The position numbers and the translations under genes are program-made. A stretch of 64,000 bases of DNA from Juglans regia. Its lineage: Eukaryota; Streptophyta; Magnoliopsida; Fagales; Juglandaceae. Below are positions 46,701-56,399 of this stretch, in pieces. The notes under the pieces are model-generated. The model did not search any database and was not told where the DNA came from. It saw nothing but the letters and a program-made list of their open reading frames with translations. The stretch lies in assembly GCF_001411555.2 (NCBI RefSeq), contig NC_049903.1:21641327-21705326 (forward strand), written 5' to 3'. Within the stretch, counting starts at the first letter, position 1. Every line of letters starts with the position of its first letter.

Positions 46701-49175
46701 CTATGAGAATTAGCCACTCTATTAAAAAATCTGGTACACTTGTCTCCTTCAACCAAAGGGCCTGAGACTTTTGTCGCTGTTTTTTCAAATCAGCCACAAC
46801 AACAGTCTTCCTTGCCTTCTCCTCATCTGAAAGAACCCTGTCAGTCTCCTTTTCATCAAGGAAGTGAAATCCGACAAGGCCAAGGGTGCAGCAGTGGCGA
46901 CATCAGGTGCGAGGGTGTTGCTGGGTGGCAGTTTTGTACAAGATGAATGAAATGGGCTGCTTTGGCAGCATCGGACTGCAATAGAGAGAGAGATTACTGT
47001 CACAGAGAGTGGTTGGGCTAGTGAGAGAGAAATAGAGGAGAGAGAAAGGAGGGAGGATGTCTCACCTTTGGCAAATTCTGTCAATGGAGAAGGGCTGAGT
47101 TCCAGTGCGTGGCATCATAGCACCTGGTTGTGGAAGAGAGGAGAGGAACTGCACTATGTTATCAAGAGAGAGGCTGGGCTTGAGAGGGAGCAGAGGAGAG
47201 AAAAGCTTGAGCTACAGTTGAGAGAGCGAGACTGAGTGAGAAGATGAGGAAGGAGGAGGCTGTGGGAAGAAGCTTACCTAGTAGTGTTGGATCTGTCGGT
47301 GGTGCTGCATGCCTTGAGTTTGGTTTAATGTCTGGCGTGGTTGACTTGCAGGCTGGGTCTTGGTGTAGGTGAAATTGACATTGGCAGCACCAAAATGGGA
47401 GGGAAATTGATAGATGAGTAGGAAACAGAGGAGTTCGCGTGGTTCTGTTGGTGATCTGGTTTGCTTTCGTGATTGCCAATGTGGTGGCTGAGGGGAACAT
47501 GGCTTGCTGGTGGTTGAGCAGTTTGGGTTTGTGTCCATGAAGCAGGAAACCGAGTGGAGGCAATGGGAGCAGGAAAGGAGAGTGAGAGAAACAGAAATAA
47601 TTAGAGAGGATGTGAAACTAGTCCGAGGGAGAAAGAAGGAAGGAAGGAGCTGGCGTGTGTAATTGTGGGTGGTGACGTGTGAGATTTTCTGAAGAAGGGG
47701 GAGAACCGTGTAACCGATACCTATATGGCTGAATCTTTGTGTAACTGATGGAGATTTGTGAAGGAGTAATGATATGGCAGAACAATGACCAGTTGAATCC
47801 TGATTCGGATGATTAATGACTTAAATAAATCTTGCAGGAAATCCGTAAAGATTATAACTTTTCAAAAGCGGAAGTTGTGAAAATTTTAGGAAGGTAAAAC
47901 ATTTTTTTTTTTTTAAATATTACTAATTTCATATATATAAAAGGCTTCAAAATTCTAATGGGTTTAAAATAATATAAAATACTGTCCAGTAAAATAAAAA
48001 TAAAAAATTAATATAAGGTAAGGTCTTAAGCAATTACATTCCATGAGCCCAAAAATCCAATTCTTAGGCTAAACCCTAATAAATTTAGGGCCTGGGTGTT
48101 ACACACTTTACCGTTTGTAATGTTTTAAGGGAGGCCCAAGTCACACCTAGGCCCATATTCCAAAAAGACTAATTAATGATACAATTAGAACCCTACTGGA
48201 ATCATTATAAAGAATATAAACTTCTCCCTCCAAAGTAATGTGGGACCCATGGGGTATCACATAGCGTGTGCTTGAACACCGCAGTGGGTTTTAGATGTTC
48301 TAGATTGTGGTGTGCAGGCAGTTGATGGTGGTTTGGGTGGTTGCTGTGGCAGTAATGTTGAGCTGGTGGCCGTTTCGGTATGTTGTCAGCAGGTGTTTGG
48401 GTGGATTCTGTGGTGGAACTGTGGAGCTCTTTTGGAAGGTTGTCAGAAGGTGTGTGTTGGGAATTTTCAATCAAGCGTTGTTGGCTATGGTATTAGTGGT
48501 TTTTGGCTGAATTTAGGTTGGTTTTCTGTTTTGCGTCTGTTTTAGTGAAGTAGTGACTGGAGATTTTTGGTACAAAACCAAACATTGAAAATAGTTGCAA
48601 CATATATCTGTAATTATTTCTTGCAAAAATATTGAAAAATATTTTATTTCAATCAAGCACAATCTTATCAATAGAAGGTTGGCATGTGTTTGATTAAATT
48701 CTTAATGGATAATAGTTTCCTCTTGTGGTGTGAATGCAGAGAAGCTTCAGTGGCTTTGAAAGTATGGCAGCCTGAGGTTATCCGAGGTAGGCAAAAGCAA
48801 ATAGTTGAGCAATGTGTTGTGCCTGTTGAATCTCGGATCCATGCACTCGAGATGGAACTTAAACTTTGCAAACAACAGATTTTGGGATTTGAGAAAGCCC
48901 TTGTAAGTTTGCTAATTACTTACTGGGTACTATCATGTTAAATTTATTTTATTTCAGTAAATGAGATGTTTTTTGCACGTATGATGGGGCAGAAAGATGA
49001 AAAGCAAAGGCTCAACATCGCAAAAGAGGAGTTGTTAGCAGTCAAGTATCACCCTTTACGAGATTATACGTCCTTGAGTGCTGGGGATCATGAAAGTAAC
49101 AAGAAGAAAAAAAAACAAAGAACTGAAAAGATCACATTAGGTCAGGATTCCAGTTCTGGCTCCTTGTTTATTTAA
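34783..49175 (+). CDS. SKIP24: F-box protein SKIP24-like, three exons
   Basis: F-box proteins recruit targets to SCF ubiquitin ligases through SKP1. Exon 1 (34783-35201) encodes the F-box near the N-terminus ([16 protein letters not shown], then [20 protein letters not shown]) and a charged coiled-coil stretch. Exon 2 (48740-48902) and exon 3 (48993-49175) continue the coiled coil and end [17 protein letters not shown] plus a Lys-rich tail. Splicing joins AAGGTCAG|GTAATC to TGCAG|AGAAGC, giving KVREAS, and CCCTT|GTAAGT to GGGCAG|AAAGAT, giving ALKDEK. The total is 254 residues, close to what I recall for Arabidopsis SKIP24 (At1g08710), which has the same middle and C-terminal pattern. An ATG at 34699 is in frame, but the start at 34783 gives the family N-terminus. 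All three exons are open. Expression and the splicing of the 13.5-kb intron are not shown by sequence alone. Confidence 0.88.
36170..36430. repeat. Degenerate repeat of about 35-40 bp in SKIP24 intron
   Basis: Variants of ctagtccttttcaagtaggaacc-like units recur about six times (for example tagttcttttctagaatgaa and tagtctttttcatgtatgaa). Divergence is high. Confidence 0.45.
36788..38575 (+). pseudogene. LINE ORF1
   Basis: The frame starts with [19 protein letters not shown], is stopped near 36896, and continues through the segment [19 protein letters not shown] and further pieces to the end around [14 protein letters not shown]. Plant LINE ORF1 proteins bind RNA; no CCHC knuckle is evident here. 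The middle (37480-38300) is split over frames. A diverged relative of the N-terminal part lies at 46073-46300. Confidence 0.65.
38583..42210 (+). pseudogene. LINE ORF2: endonuclease, reverse transcriptase, zf-RVT
   Basis: It begins [14 protein letters not shown], the typical start of the APE-type endonuclease. The endonuclease continues with [15 protein letters not shown] (about 39005) and [11 protein letters not shown] (about 39249). The reverse transcriptase has [30 protein letters not shown] and the catalytic FADD box (about 40636). After it come WRDVWCG and a zf-RVT domain ([18 protein letters not shown], 41833-41890). Disruptions include a frameshift near 38754, stops near 39328 and 40257, frameshifts near 40610 and 40970, and a break near 41450. 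The protein order and motifs leave little doubt about the class. It cannot be translated as one protein. Confidence 0.92.
42567..42722. repeat. Fold-back MITE
   Basis: The left arm (aaatcttacatagggaagtt) pairs with the right arm (aacttccttgtgtaagattt), and pairing continues through atttaatgtaatacatcag and its complement. Arms are about 60 bp. Confidence 0.8.
42780..42831 (+). repeat. Start of an LTR-like repeat, split by a solo LTR insertion
   Basis: tgtaacgtcccaagggagac through to the target duplication is continued at 45294 with tggactagtcaatgg and onward. A related sequence is at 48113-48245 (aagggaggcccaagtcacac), which shows the expected uninterrupted order. Confidence 0.6.
43700..43940. 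repeat. Tandem repeat of about 50 bp inside solo LTR
   Basis: About five units of cacataaaatcatgactttt followed by cataaatattttgatgcat, with small differences in length and sequence. Confidence 0.85.
44400..44764. mobile_element. Tourist-like (PIF/Harbinger-type) MITE nested in solo LTR
   Basis: A 365-bp AT-rich element with terminal ggggatgtttgga and, on the other strand at the right end, gggaatgcttgga. It is flanked by TTA at 44397-44399 and 44765-44767. The interior is rich in ctcaaactatctcactact-like sequence. Confidence 0.7.
45950..46350 (+). pseudogene. LINE ORF1 N-terminal fragment
   Basis: The reading MEQRLWV with a stop, then [20 protein letters not shown], followed by the frame at 46073 ([20 protein letters not shown] and KGIIVTHEG) matches the layout of plant LINE ORF1 starts. 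Stops and the abrupt end near 46350 show it is a fragment. Confidence 0.55.
46390..46870 (-). pseudogene. LINE ORF2 fragment
   Basis: On the minus strand it contains [20 protein letters not shown] and [15 protein letters not shown], corresponding to [20 protein letters not shown] and [14 protein letters not shown] in the full-length LINE (about 39630-39780). It is opposite in orientation to the adjacent ORF1 fragment. Confidence 0.75.
46871..48112. other. Repeat-like DNA, no gene
   Basis: A purine-rich stretch (46975-47650, many gagagag runs) followed by AT-rich DNA. It ends at 48103 in gggcctgggtgttaca, which resembles an LTR terminus. The short frames on the minus strand (47162-47563) are low in complexity and not convincing. 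Confidence 0.4.
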
Positions 49176-50639
49176 TGGTATATTCAGTATCCCGTGTCAG
49201 TAAAAAAAAATAAATCAATAATATTACTTGCATGTCATGCGTTCAAGTGTTCCTCTCTTCTAGTTTATTATACACTTTGTTTTTAGTTTTAAGCGTGTCG
49301 GCTCTTTTTAAGCACTCAGATTTAGTGGAAGTAAGCTGATTTCGCGTTTCGGTGTGATGGTATCTAAACAAATATGTTAGATTCATTTTTTATGCATAAT
49401 TTTGCTTTTCCATTAATGTTTTGGATATGAATCTTTTTGATTAGGCTCCATGGTATGTTCTCCGGAATTGGCTGTTAAAGACTCAACCATTGATCCAAAA
49501 GCTCTAGGACTGTTACATATGAATTTGGTTAAACATTTTATCTTTAGGATCATAACATTTCACCACGCTTCCAAATCCGACGTCCACGGCGGCTCGCTCA
49601 ATCGACATTGACCCGGTGGTAGCCCCCTTTTGGCGGCTTCATTCATCTATTAATATTCAATGATTTAACATTATGTTCATACAAAGTATGAATATATTTT
49701 AATTCAGTCTATAGGTCGTCTCTTCCGTGACTTGAACCTGTGACGTGATTCCTGTTTTGATATTAATTGTTAAAGACTCAATCATTGATCTGAAAGCTTT
49801 AAGATTGTGAGATACTAATTTGGTTAAACTTTTGACTCTTATTATCATAATATTGACTTTGCATTTGGAGCCGTATTATTTTATTCTCCATTGTTCGAGA
49901 ATGTGCGGTGCATTGCTCCACGCTGCAGTCTGCACAATTTATCACTTGTTGACATTTATAGTACTATCCGGTAACTTCAGTATTATTTTGACGTGTCTTT
50001 CCAAACCTCTTCTATAATTTGATGGTTTGTCTCCAGTTTTATTTTCTTTTATCCCTTTGGACTTGATATTGAAGCGACAAAGATCAGCCTGAAATGTCTT
50101 TTAGATTTTTAAAATTTTTCAATTAGGTAATTTTGCCCAGCTTCCCTTAAAATCTCTAACGGCATACTTGTCATATGGAGAAAGAGAAGTGCTGTATTCA
50201 TAAAGAGATTAAAAAAAAAAATATATTACAAATTGACATGGTTATATATGATATATTAAATATGTTTTACAATAAAAATAATTTTATATTTTGATGTATT
50301 ATATTAAACTATTTTAATTTGTGAGTTTGTTTTTGTGAAATTTCTTTGTAGACAAAACATTTCTCTTGGAGAAATTTCAGTGACAACACTCGCATATCTG
50401 AGATAGGGTGGCCTGCTTGCAGATATAGAGTTTCTAGAGGTTGTGGAGGTGGCCTGAATCAAAGGTTAGGAATGCCTTCACTCTAGCCATGAACCAAAGG
50501 AGATGGGTCCCTCTCTCAAATCCTTGACATTGGGAGTCCCACTAAGAAATTGGCCAGTAGATAGCTGAAAGCAGCAAGGGCCAGTTCTAGTATGCCCTCT
50601 AGGCTCTAGAGACGCAACTCATCTATAGCTAGCGTGGAC
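49176..50639. other. SKIP24 3' region and intergenic DNA
   Basis: An aataaatcaataat stretch near 49208 could serve as a polyadenylation region. Two related segments (ttaaagactcaaccattgat at 49474 and ttaaagactcaatcattgat at 49770) mark an old local duplication. A hairpin-forming MITE-like block lies at 50184-50365. No gene was found. Confidence 0.45.
50184..50365. repeat. Fold-back MITE
   Basis: gagaagtgctgtattcataa on the left is complementary, with mismatches, to tttctttgtagacaaaacat on the right. Inner segments acaaattgacatggtt and attttaatttgtgag also pair. Confidence 0.5.
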
Positions 50640-51130
50640 GGAATCACTGTGGTTAATGCCACATTGGGACGAGTACTTATTACACATGTGGCCAGTAGGG
50701 CCACTTTGCCAAGGATTGGCCTAGGGCAGCACAAGCTGGGGGTCTTCAAGTGGGGCAACGAATAGGCCAGGAAAGCAACCTCCCACCCAAACTAGAGAGT
50801 GCACTAGCCCTGGAAAATGTATATGTAAAAAGTCAGAGGAGGCTGATATCGTAACAAGTTTCACTAAATTGTTTAACTGTTCTACCAATACATTATTTGT
50901 TTTGGGCGCGTCTCAAATCATTTATTTTTGCTACCTTTGCTCGGTTATCATGTTTGCAAGCGAACCGTTATCACTGTGAGTTGCAGCCAGTATTCTAGAA
51001 GAGTTTGGCGGGGAGACATTGCCGGCAGACCTCATTGTTTCCAAGTTAATTAGATTCAATATCTTAGGAATGGATTTGCTCTTCAACCATCATGCGTCCA
51101 GGAGCTATAGGAGGTTAGTGGAAATCCAAA
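50640..51130 (+). pseudogene. Ty3/gypsy gag zinc knuckle and protease remnant
   Basis: A stretch at about 50680-50720 reads TCGQ, stop, GHFAKDWPR, a decayed CCHC knuckle. Further on, ETLPADLIVSKLIRFNILGM and DLLFNHHAS (about 51013-51100) match the region after the protease active site in plant Ty3 elements (pattern LPADLIV...ILGMDWL...HAS). The active-site DSG is not recognisable. No RT or integrase follows. Confidence 0.6.
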
Positions 51131-51575
51131 CTATTCGGGACACTCATGGCGTTGACTAAAAGGAATTACATGTAGACTTTTATTGAAGGAGTGTAAGAAG
51201 GGCTTCTAGGACCTAAAACAAAGGCTAACACTACAACATTGATTTGGCCTACCAAAACCTCGTAAGGAATAATATTGTCTACAATGATCCATCCAAAATT
51301 GGGCCTGGGTGTGTATTTATGTAGGATGGGTAGGCAATGCCTATGCATCTCGCTAGCTGAAGGACCACGAAATGAGTTATGCCGCCCATGCTCATGAATT
51401 ACCAACAATGGTGTTTGTGTTGAACATATAGAGGCACTGCTTGTATGGAGATACGTGCGATATCTATGTCGACTATTGGAAGCCCCAATATCTATTCAAC
51501 CAAAAGGATCTAAATATGAGACAAAGAATATAGGTAAAGCAGATTGAAGACTACTAGTGTGAAATAGAGTACCAT
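51131..51575. other. No gene; undefined spacer before long LTR copy 2
   Basis: A minus-strand frame at 51166-51408 shows no recognisable domain. Possibly further decayed retrotransposon sequence. Confidence 0.35.
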
Positions 51576-54443
51576 TGTAATAACTTCTAGAAACTCAATG
51601 GTAGAATTTCTAAAGGCTTTAGGAATTTCGTGAAAACACCGTAAACTTTCACAATTCGACCAATCGTGCAGGTTTTAGTCTGTTAGCATAACCAGAGTTA
51701 TGACTTACTATGGTGCTAGAAGTGTGATTTTATTTATTTGATATAGTTAGAAGTGTTAGATTGAGATATGGTCTACACCATTAGACTTAGTTGATTATTT
51801 AGGATTTTATGACGTAATAATCTCATTTTCAATTTTCGGACGAAACGCTTGTTCGAAAATGCGTTTTGCTTATTTTGAGGCACTTGGAGAGTGAATTTCA
51901 ATAAATGAATTGTATAGTTAGGTTTGTGTAAATATTTAAGATTTTACAGTGCAAAGTTTATGTTTCACTTTCACAGAGTGAATAGTAACCCTTATAGCAA
52001 CATCTAGTGTAGTGTTTTTAAAATCACAGTGTGAAATATCTAAATTAGGTTAGAGAAGTTTTATTTGGACATTTGGTAGGATCTTAGCCACACTTGGTGA
52101 ATAATATTGGACACTTGGCACAAAGAGGAACCATGAGTTGGATTATGAAGGAATCAAAGTGTGAGATTATGCCACCTAGGCGAAACTCTATTCTTTTTCA
52201 TCTGATCAACCATTTTGTGCCAGACCAAAGAGGATTTCAACCCTAGTAAAACCCTAAATGCTTGGAATCCAATTGAAATTTGAAATCCCAAAAGCTTGGT
52301 TAAAAACCGAAACCCTAAACGGTTTTCCCAAACCTTATTTGATCCAATTTATAGCATTGTGTTTAATTACTTGATTAAATTACTTCTACATGCTATTAAT
52401 TTCTCAAATTCATGTTATGACATCATTATCCAATCTTTTAAACTTTAGAAATTTGATTGGATTTGGGTTTGATAGCATCTCAAACCCCAACCAAACCCTC
52501 TTTAAACCCCAAATGAAGCCCACTTGTTTAAGGTCCATTAAAGCCCACGAATTTTGGCCACCTTGGTAAAACTTCTTGAGAAAGTTTCCACCCACCCATG
52601 ACTGACTATCCACTACTCATGACACCTCAAAATCGTGCATGACATGAGGGGAAAAAGACACCTCATCACACCCCTTCTAGAAGAAGGCAGCAGCAACCCC
52701 CTCCCCCTCCACTATTTTTGTCTTTTTGTGACCTAAGCACTATCCCTCAAGCGTCATTCAAGCCCATAATTCACCCTCAAGAAGTCTAGAGGCGTGCAGG
52801 GCACCATTTCTTTCATTTCATCACTTCTCAACCCCGTTCTCAGAGAGAAACACTTAGTAGCTCTCTCTAAAAGTTTTCAAAGTCATTTTAAGTGGCACTT
52901 TTTGACCATTTTTAAGTATTTTGTCACAATGACTCCTTCATGAAAGTTGTTCATATTTGAGTTTAGTTTCTGTGGATATATTATTTGTTTCATTTAGCGG
53001 TCATTTGGTTGGTTAAAAGTTGTTTCAACCATGGAAAGGTCATTCTGGTCGTTAAACTGGAGAATGTGTTATATTTTAGAGTTTTTGACCAAGCTAATGG
53101 ACATATCTTGGTCTGTAAATTTTATGGAGTGTTGTTAACATGTGTTTATGAATGTTAATTGAGGATTTGTAACATGAATAAAACTTTTGATGAAATATTT
53201 TCTAAGATATAGAAACTTAGAAACTGAAAGTGGAAAAACAGTTTCTGTTTTGAGAAAGTTTGAACATTTCGTGGTTTAATCTTACTTCAATGGCTTTAAT
53301 ATTTTTATTATTTGATGATCCTAAGCCTCTTATATTCATGTTAGGATGTTGGTTTGAAGATACTTAGTATTAGTTTCAAACATATGATTTTTCTATGCAA
53401 GAGGATTTCGGTTAGACCTAAGATTTGATATTTTTGGGTTAGATCCATGTTTTATTTATTTTTAGCCATGTGATTTTAATTTTGATGGTTGGATCTTCTT
53501 TAGGACACATTTTTAAACCATGTGATTTTTTAGTTTGAAGATCTAATCTTTTTAAACCATGGACCAAGAGATTGATCAAAGCTAGTTAAGGAAAAGTTTC
53601 TATTTTTGGACTAAGTGTAGAACCGAAAACTCCAAGTGTTATTTTGTAATTTTTGGTGACTTTTGTTTGATGATTTAAAGCATAGTTGATCTTAGGATGA
53701 TGTTATGAATATGTTAGTTGTAAGATTTAAATTATTTTGAATTCTTGGAGATGTTTTGAATAAGGTCAAAATTTGTGATTTAAGGATTTGTTTTTGGTTA
53801 TAAAGTTTGGATCTTTTTACTACAAAGTTTGGTGGTGATGATTAACATTTCTTTTAATGGATGTTTAAGTATATTTTTAAACTTAGGATAGGAAGATCTT
53901 TGTCACAAAAAGTTGGTTTGATCATGAGTTTTGAAATTGGGGGAAATTGTAACAAAAATCAAGGGAAAAAACCTATGCATGTTTAAGCCCCTATAGAGTT
54001 TTTATGGTTGTGTTTAGTTTTAAATTTTTTTGATTTGATATTTGAGTTTAGGAAAAAATTTACATTGTGTATGTAAAGTTTGGTATTTTTGGAGTTAGGA
54101 TGCAAAATCCTTAAATTAGGGATAAAATAATCATTTTTCCACATGTAGAGGGTAAAATGATAATTTTACTCTAATTTAATATTTTTCCATATTTTTAATT
54201 GTTAGTGATTAAGTTCTAACTTTTAAAAGTCACTACTTTCAATTCCTCATGATCGCGCTTGAGTGTTTGCTTAGAAACGTGAACACCGATGTAAGTTAGC
54301 TTTTTAACTTACTATCAGTTTAATGTGTGTGTGATAAGTAAAGGAACTACAGTGTATGTATATATGTTATCATATGTGCCATGCCAAGTAATTACATATT
54401 CATCTGTTACACATAATTTATTTTGTCATGAATTGTTCATTTG
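51576..54443 (+). repeat. Long LTR copy 2, interrupted
   Basis: Starts tgtaataacttctagaaact and follows copy 1 (26574 onward) segment by segment for about 2.9 kb, for example acacttggtgaataatattg at 27068 and 52091. It breaks off at 54443 in catttg, exactly where copy 1 continues atttgttacacat. The break is the insertion point of the minus-strand Ty3/gypsy element. Confidence 0.8.
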
Positions 54444-55046
54444 TGATATGAACCTGTGGGAATGAAATCTCTTGAACCCACAATCAATTTGAAAACTCAC
54501 CCAAAAAAGTCAAAATCAAACCAATAGAAAATTTAGACCCGTTGAAGAACTCGTTTCAAGAACCTAGATTATATGAAAATTTAGACCCGTTAAAGAACCT
54601 GTCTCAAGAACCTAAATTATAAGGAAGAATGCCGCAAATGTTGTAATTTGTTTTGGATAAGTTCAAAAGTTCATTCAAGAACAAGAGAAGATAAACTCAA
54701 CTCACAATGAATAAATTCATCAAATTTCATAAACTTCTTAAAATGAGGCTACAAAGAGTATTTAAACCAAAACCTAATTAAAACCCTAGCAAAAATAAAA
54801 CCCCTTCTTCCAAAAATACCTCTGAATGAATAGTGCCGCGACTACAATAACTCGGCTACAGTAACTTCTTGAAATTCTAGTTCAACAAAATAAAACATAT
54901 GTGGGCCAAACATTCTCGAGCCCAATTATTCTAAACTAAAAAAATAGATCCTTTAAATGATTTAAACAAATTGAAAGCCTTCAATAACAATAGGCCCAAA
55001 TAATAACTTTAAGTCATGTCTTCCACAACTTATATCAAGTGGATCA
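54444..55046 (-). repeat. 3' LTR of the minus-strand element (left)
   Basis: 603 bp, from tgatatgaacc to ggatca, so the termini are TGAT...ATCA on both strands. It includes an internal tandem duplication of about 50 bp (aaaatttagacccgttgaag and aaaatttagacccgttaaag). By eye it differs from the right LTR at roughly one base in eleven, mostly transitions. Confidence 0.85.
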
Positions 55047-55047
55047 A

Positions 55048-55062
55048 AACTAGTTTTTCTTC
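55048..55062 (-). other. Polypurine tract
   Basis: On the minus strand tgtaaagaagaaaaact lies just before the LTR start tgatcc, the expected place for plus-strand priming. Confidence 0.65.
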
Positions 55063-55124
55063 TTTACAGCCCATCTGTGTGTTGGGCTCTTGCTAGCTTC
55101 ATCCCAAGTGGATTGCACTAATCC

Positions 55125-56300
55125 TTACATTGCTTTATTGATCTTCTTAGCTCTTGATCTTGTAATTGGCTCATCTGGAATTTGCAAAGAATATGTAAGA
55201 CTAGGTCGATTTTGGTGCCCATCATTCCTCCTCTCCTCTAAAGGATTCGACCACGAATCTTCACCTACATCAAAAGGAGAAAGGTCAAAAACATTGAAAG
55301 TAGCAGACACATTGTACTCACCTAGAAGATCCACTTTATATGCATTGATTAATTTTCTCAAGAATTTGGAACGGTCCATCTCCTCGAGGATGCAACTTAG
55401 TCAGTCTATGGGTTGGGAATCTTTCTTTGCGCATATGAACCCAAACCCAATCTCCTAGTTCAAAGATGACACGCCTTCGCCCTTTATTGGCTTGGAAAGC
55501 AAACCTCTCATTCTTTTGGGCAATTTGAAGCCGTACCCTCTAATGAAGTGACTTCACTAATTTTGCCTTATTTTGTCCATCCAAGCTACTCCTGCCATCA
55601 ACAGGTAAATACATCAAATCTAAAGGAGTAAGTAGATTAAAACCATAAACAATTTCAAAAGGAGAATATGAATATGCATGATCCTATTATATGCAAATTC
55701 TATAAATGGCAAACAATCCTCCCAAGTTTTAAAATTCTTATTAACAACAGTGTGTAAAAGCTAAGTTAAAGTTCTATTAACTACTTCAGTCTGATCGTCA
55801 GTCTATGGCTGACAAGTTGTGGAAAATAAGAGCTTAGTACCAAACTTCCCCCACAACACCTTCCAAAAGTAGCTAAGGAATTTAACATCCGTATCATAAA
55901 CAATACTCCTAGGCACACCATGAAGTCGCACTATCTCCCTGAAAAACAAGTTAGCTATGTTTGTGGCATCATCTATTTTAGGGCATGGAATGAAATGTGT
56001 CATCTTACTAAATCTATCCACAACCACAAAAATAGAATCTCTACCCCTTTTTTTTTAGGCAGCCCTAAAACAAAATCCATAGATATGTCTACCTATGGCT
56101 CACTAGGAATGGGCAAGGGTGTATACAACCCATTTGGCAAAACCTTAGATTTGGCCTTTCTACATGTAATGCATCTACCACAAATGCGATTAACATCTCT
56201 CTTCATCTTAGGCCATAAGAAATGTTCATGAAAAATATCTCAAGTTTTCTTGACACCAAAGTGTCCCATTAATCCCTCACCGTGTGCCTCACACACCAAT
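55125..56300 (-). pseudogene. Integrase of the minus-strand Ty3/gypsy element
   Basis: The zinc-binding part reads [14 protein letters not shown] and CGRCITCRKAK. The core includes [25 protein letters not shown] and [14 protein letters not shown], with both expected Asp positions. The C-terminal part contains FELGDWVWVHMRKERFP and YKVDLLGEYNVSATFNV and ends RSRAKKINKAM. Stops occur near 56240, 56090, 55800 and elsewhere. Confidence 0.88.
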
Positions 56301-56399
56301 AACTCATGCATAGAACAACTTGGCACACAAAGTTTGATTTCTTTAAACAAATAACCATCATGCTTATAAAACTTACCAAATGCCATCTTATAACATGCC

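Larger units (their letters stand above)
35202..48739 (+). other. SKIP24 intron 1, about 13.5 kb, filled with transposons
   Basis: Donor GTAATC and acceptor TGCAG restore an open frame across the junction. Inside are a full-length LINE (36595-42308), a fold-back MITE (42567-42722), a solo LTR (42832-45288) containing a Tourist-like MITE, LINE fragments (45950-46870), and another LTR-like end near 48103. Parts with no recognised element are 35202-36581 and 42322-42566. Confidence 0.8.
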
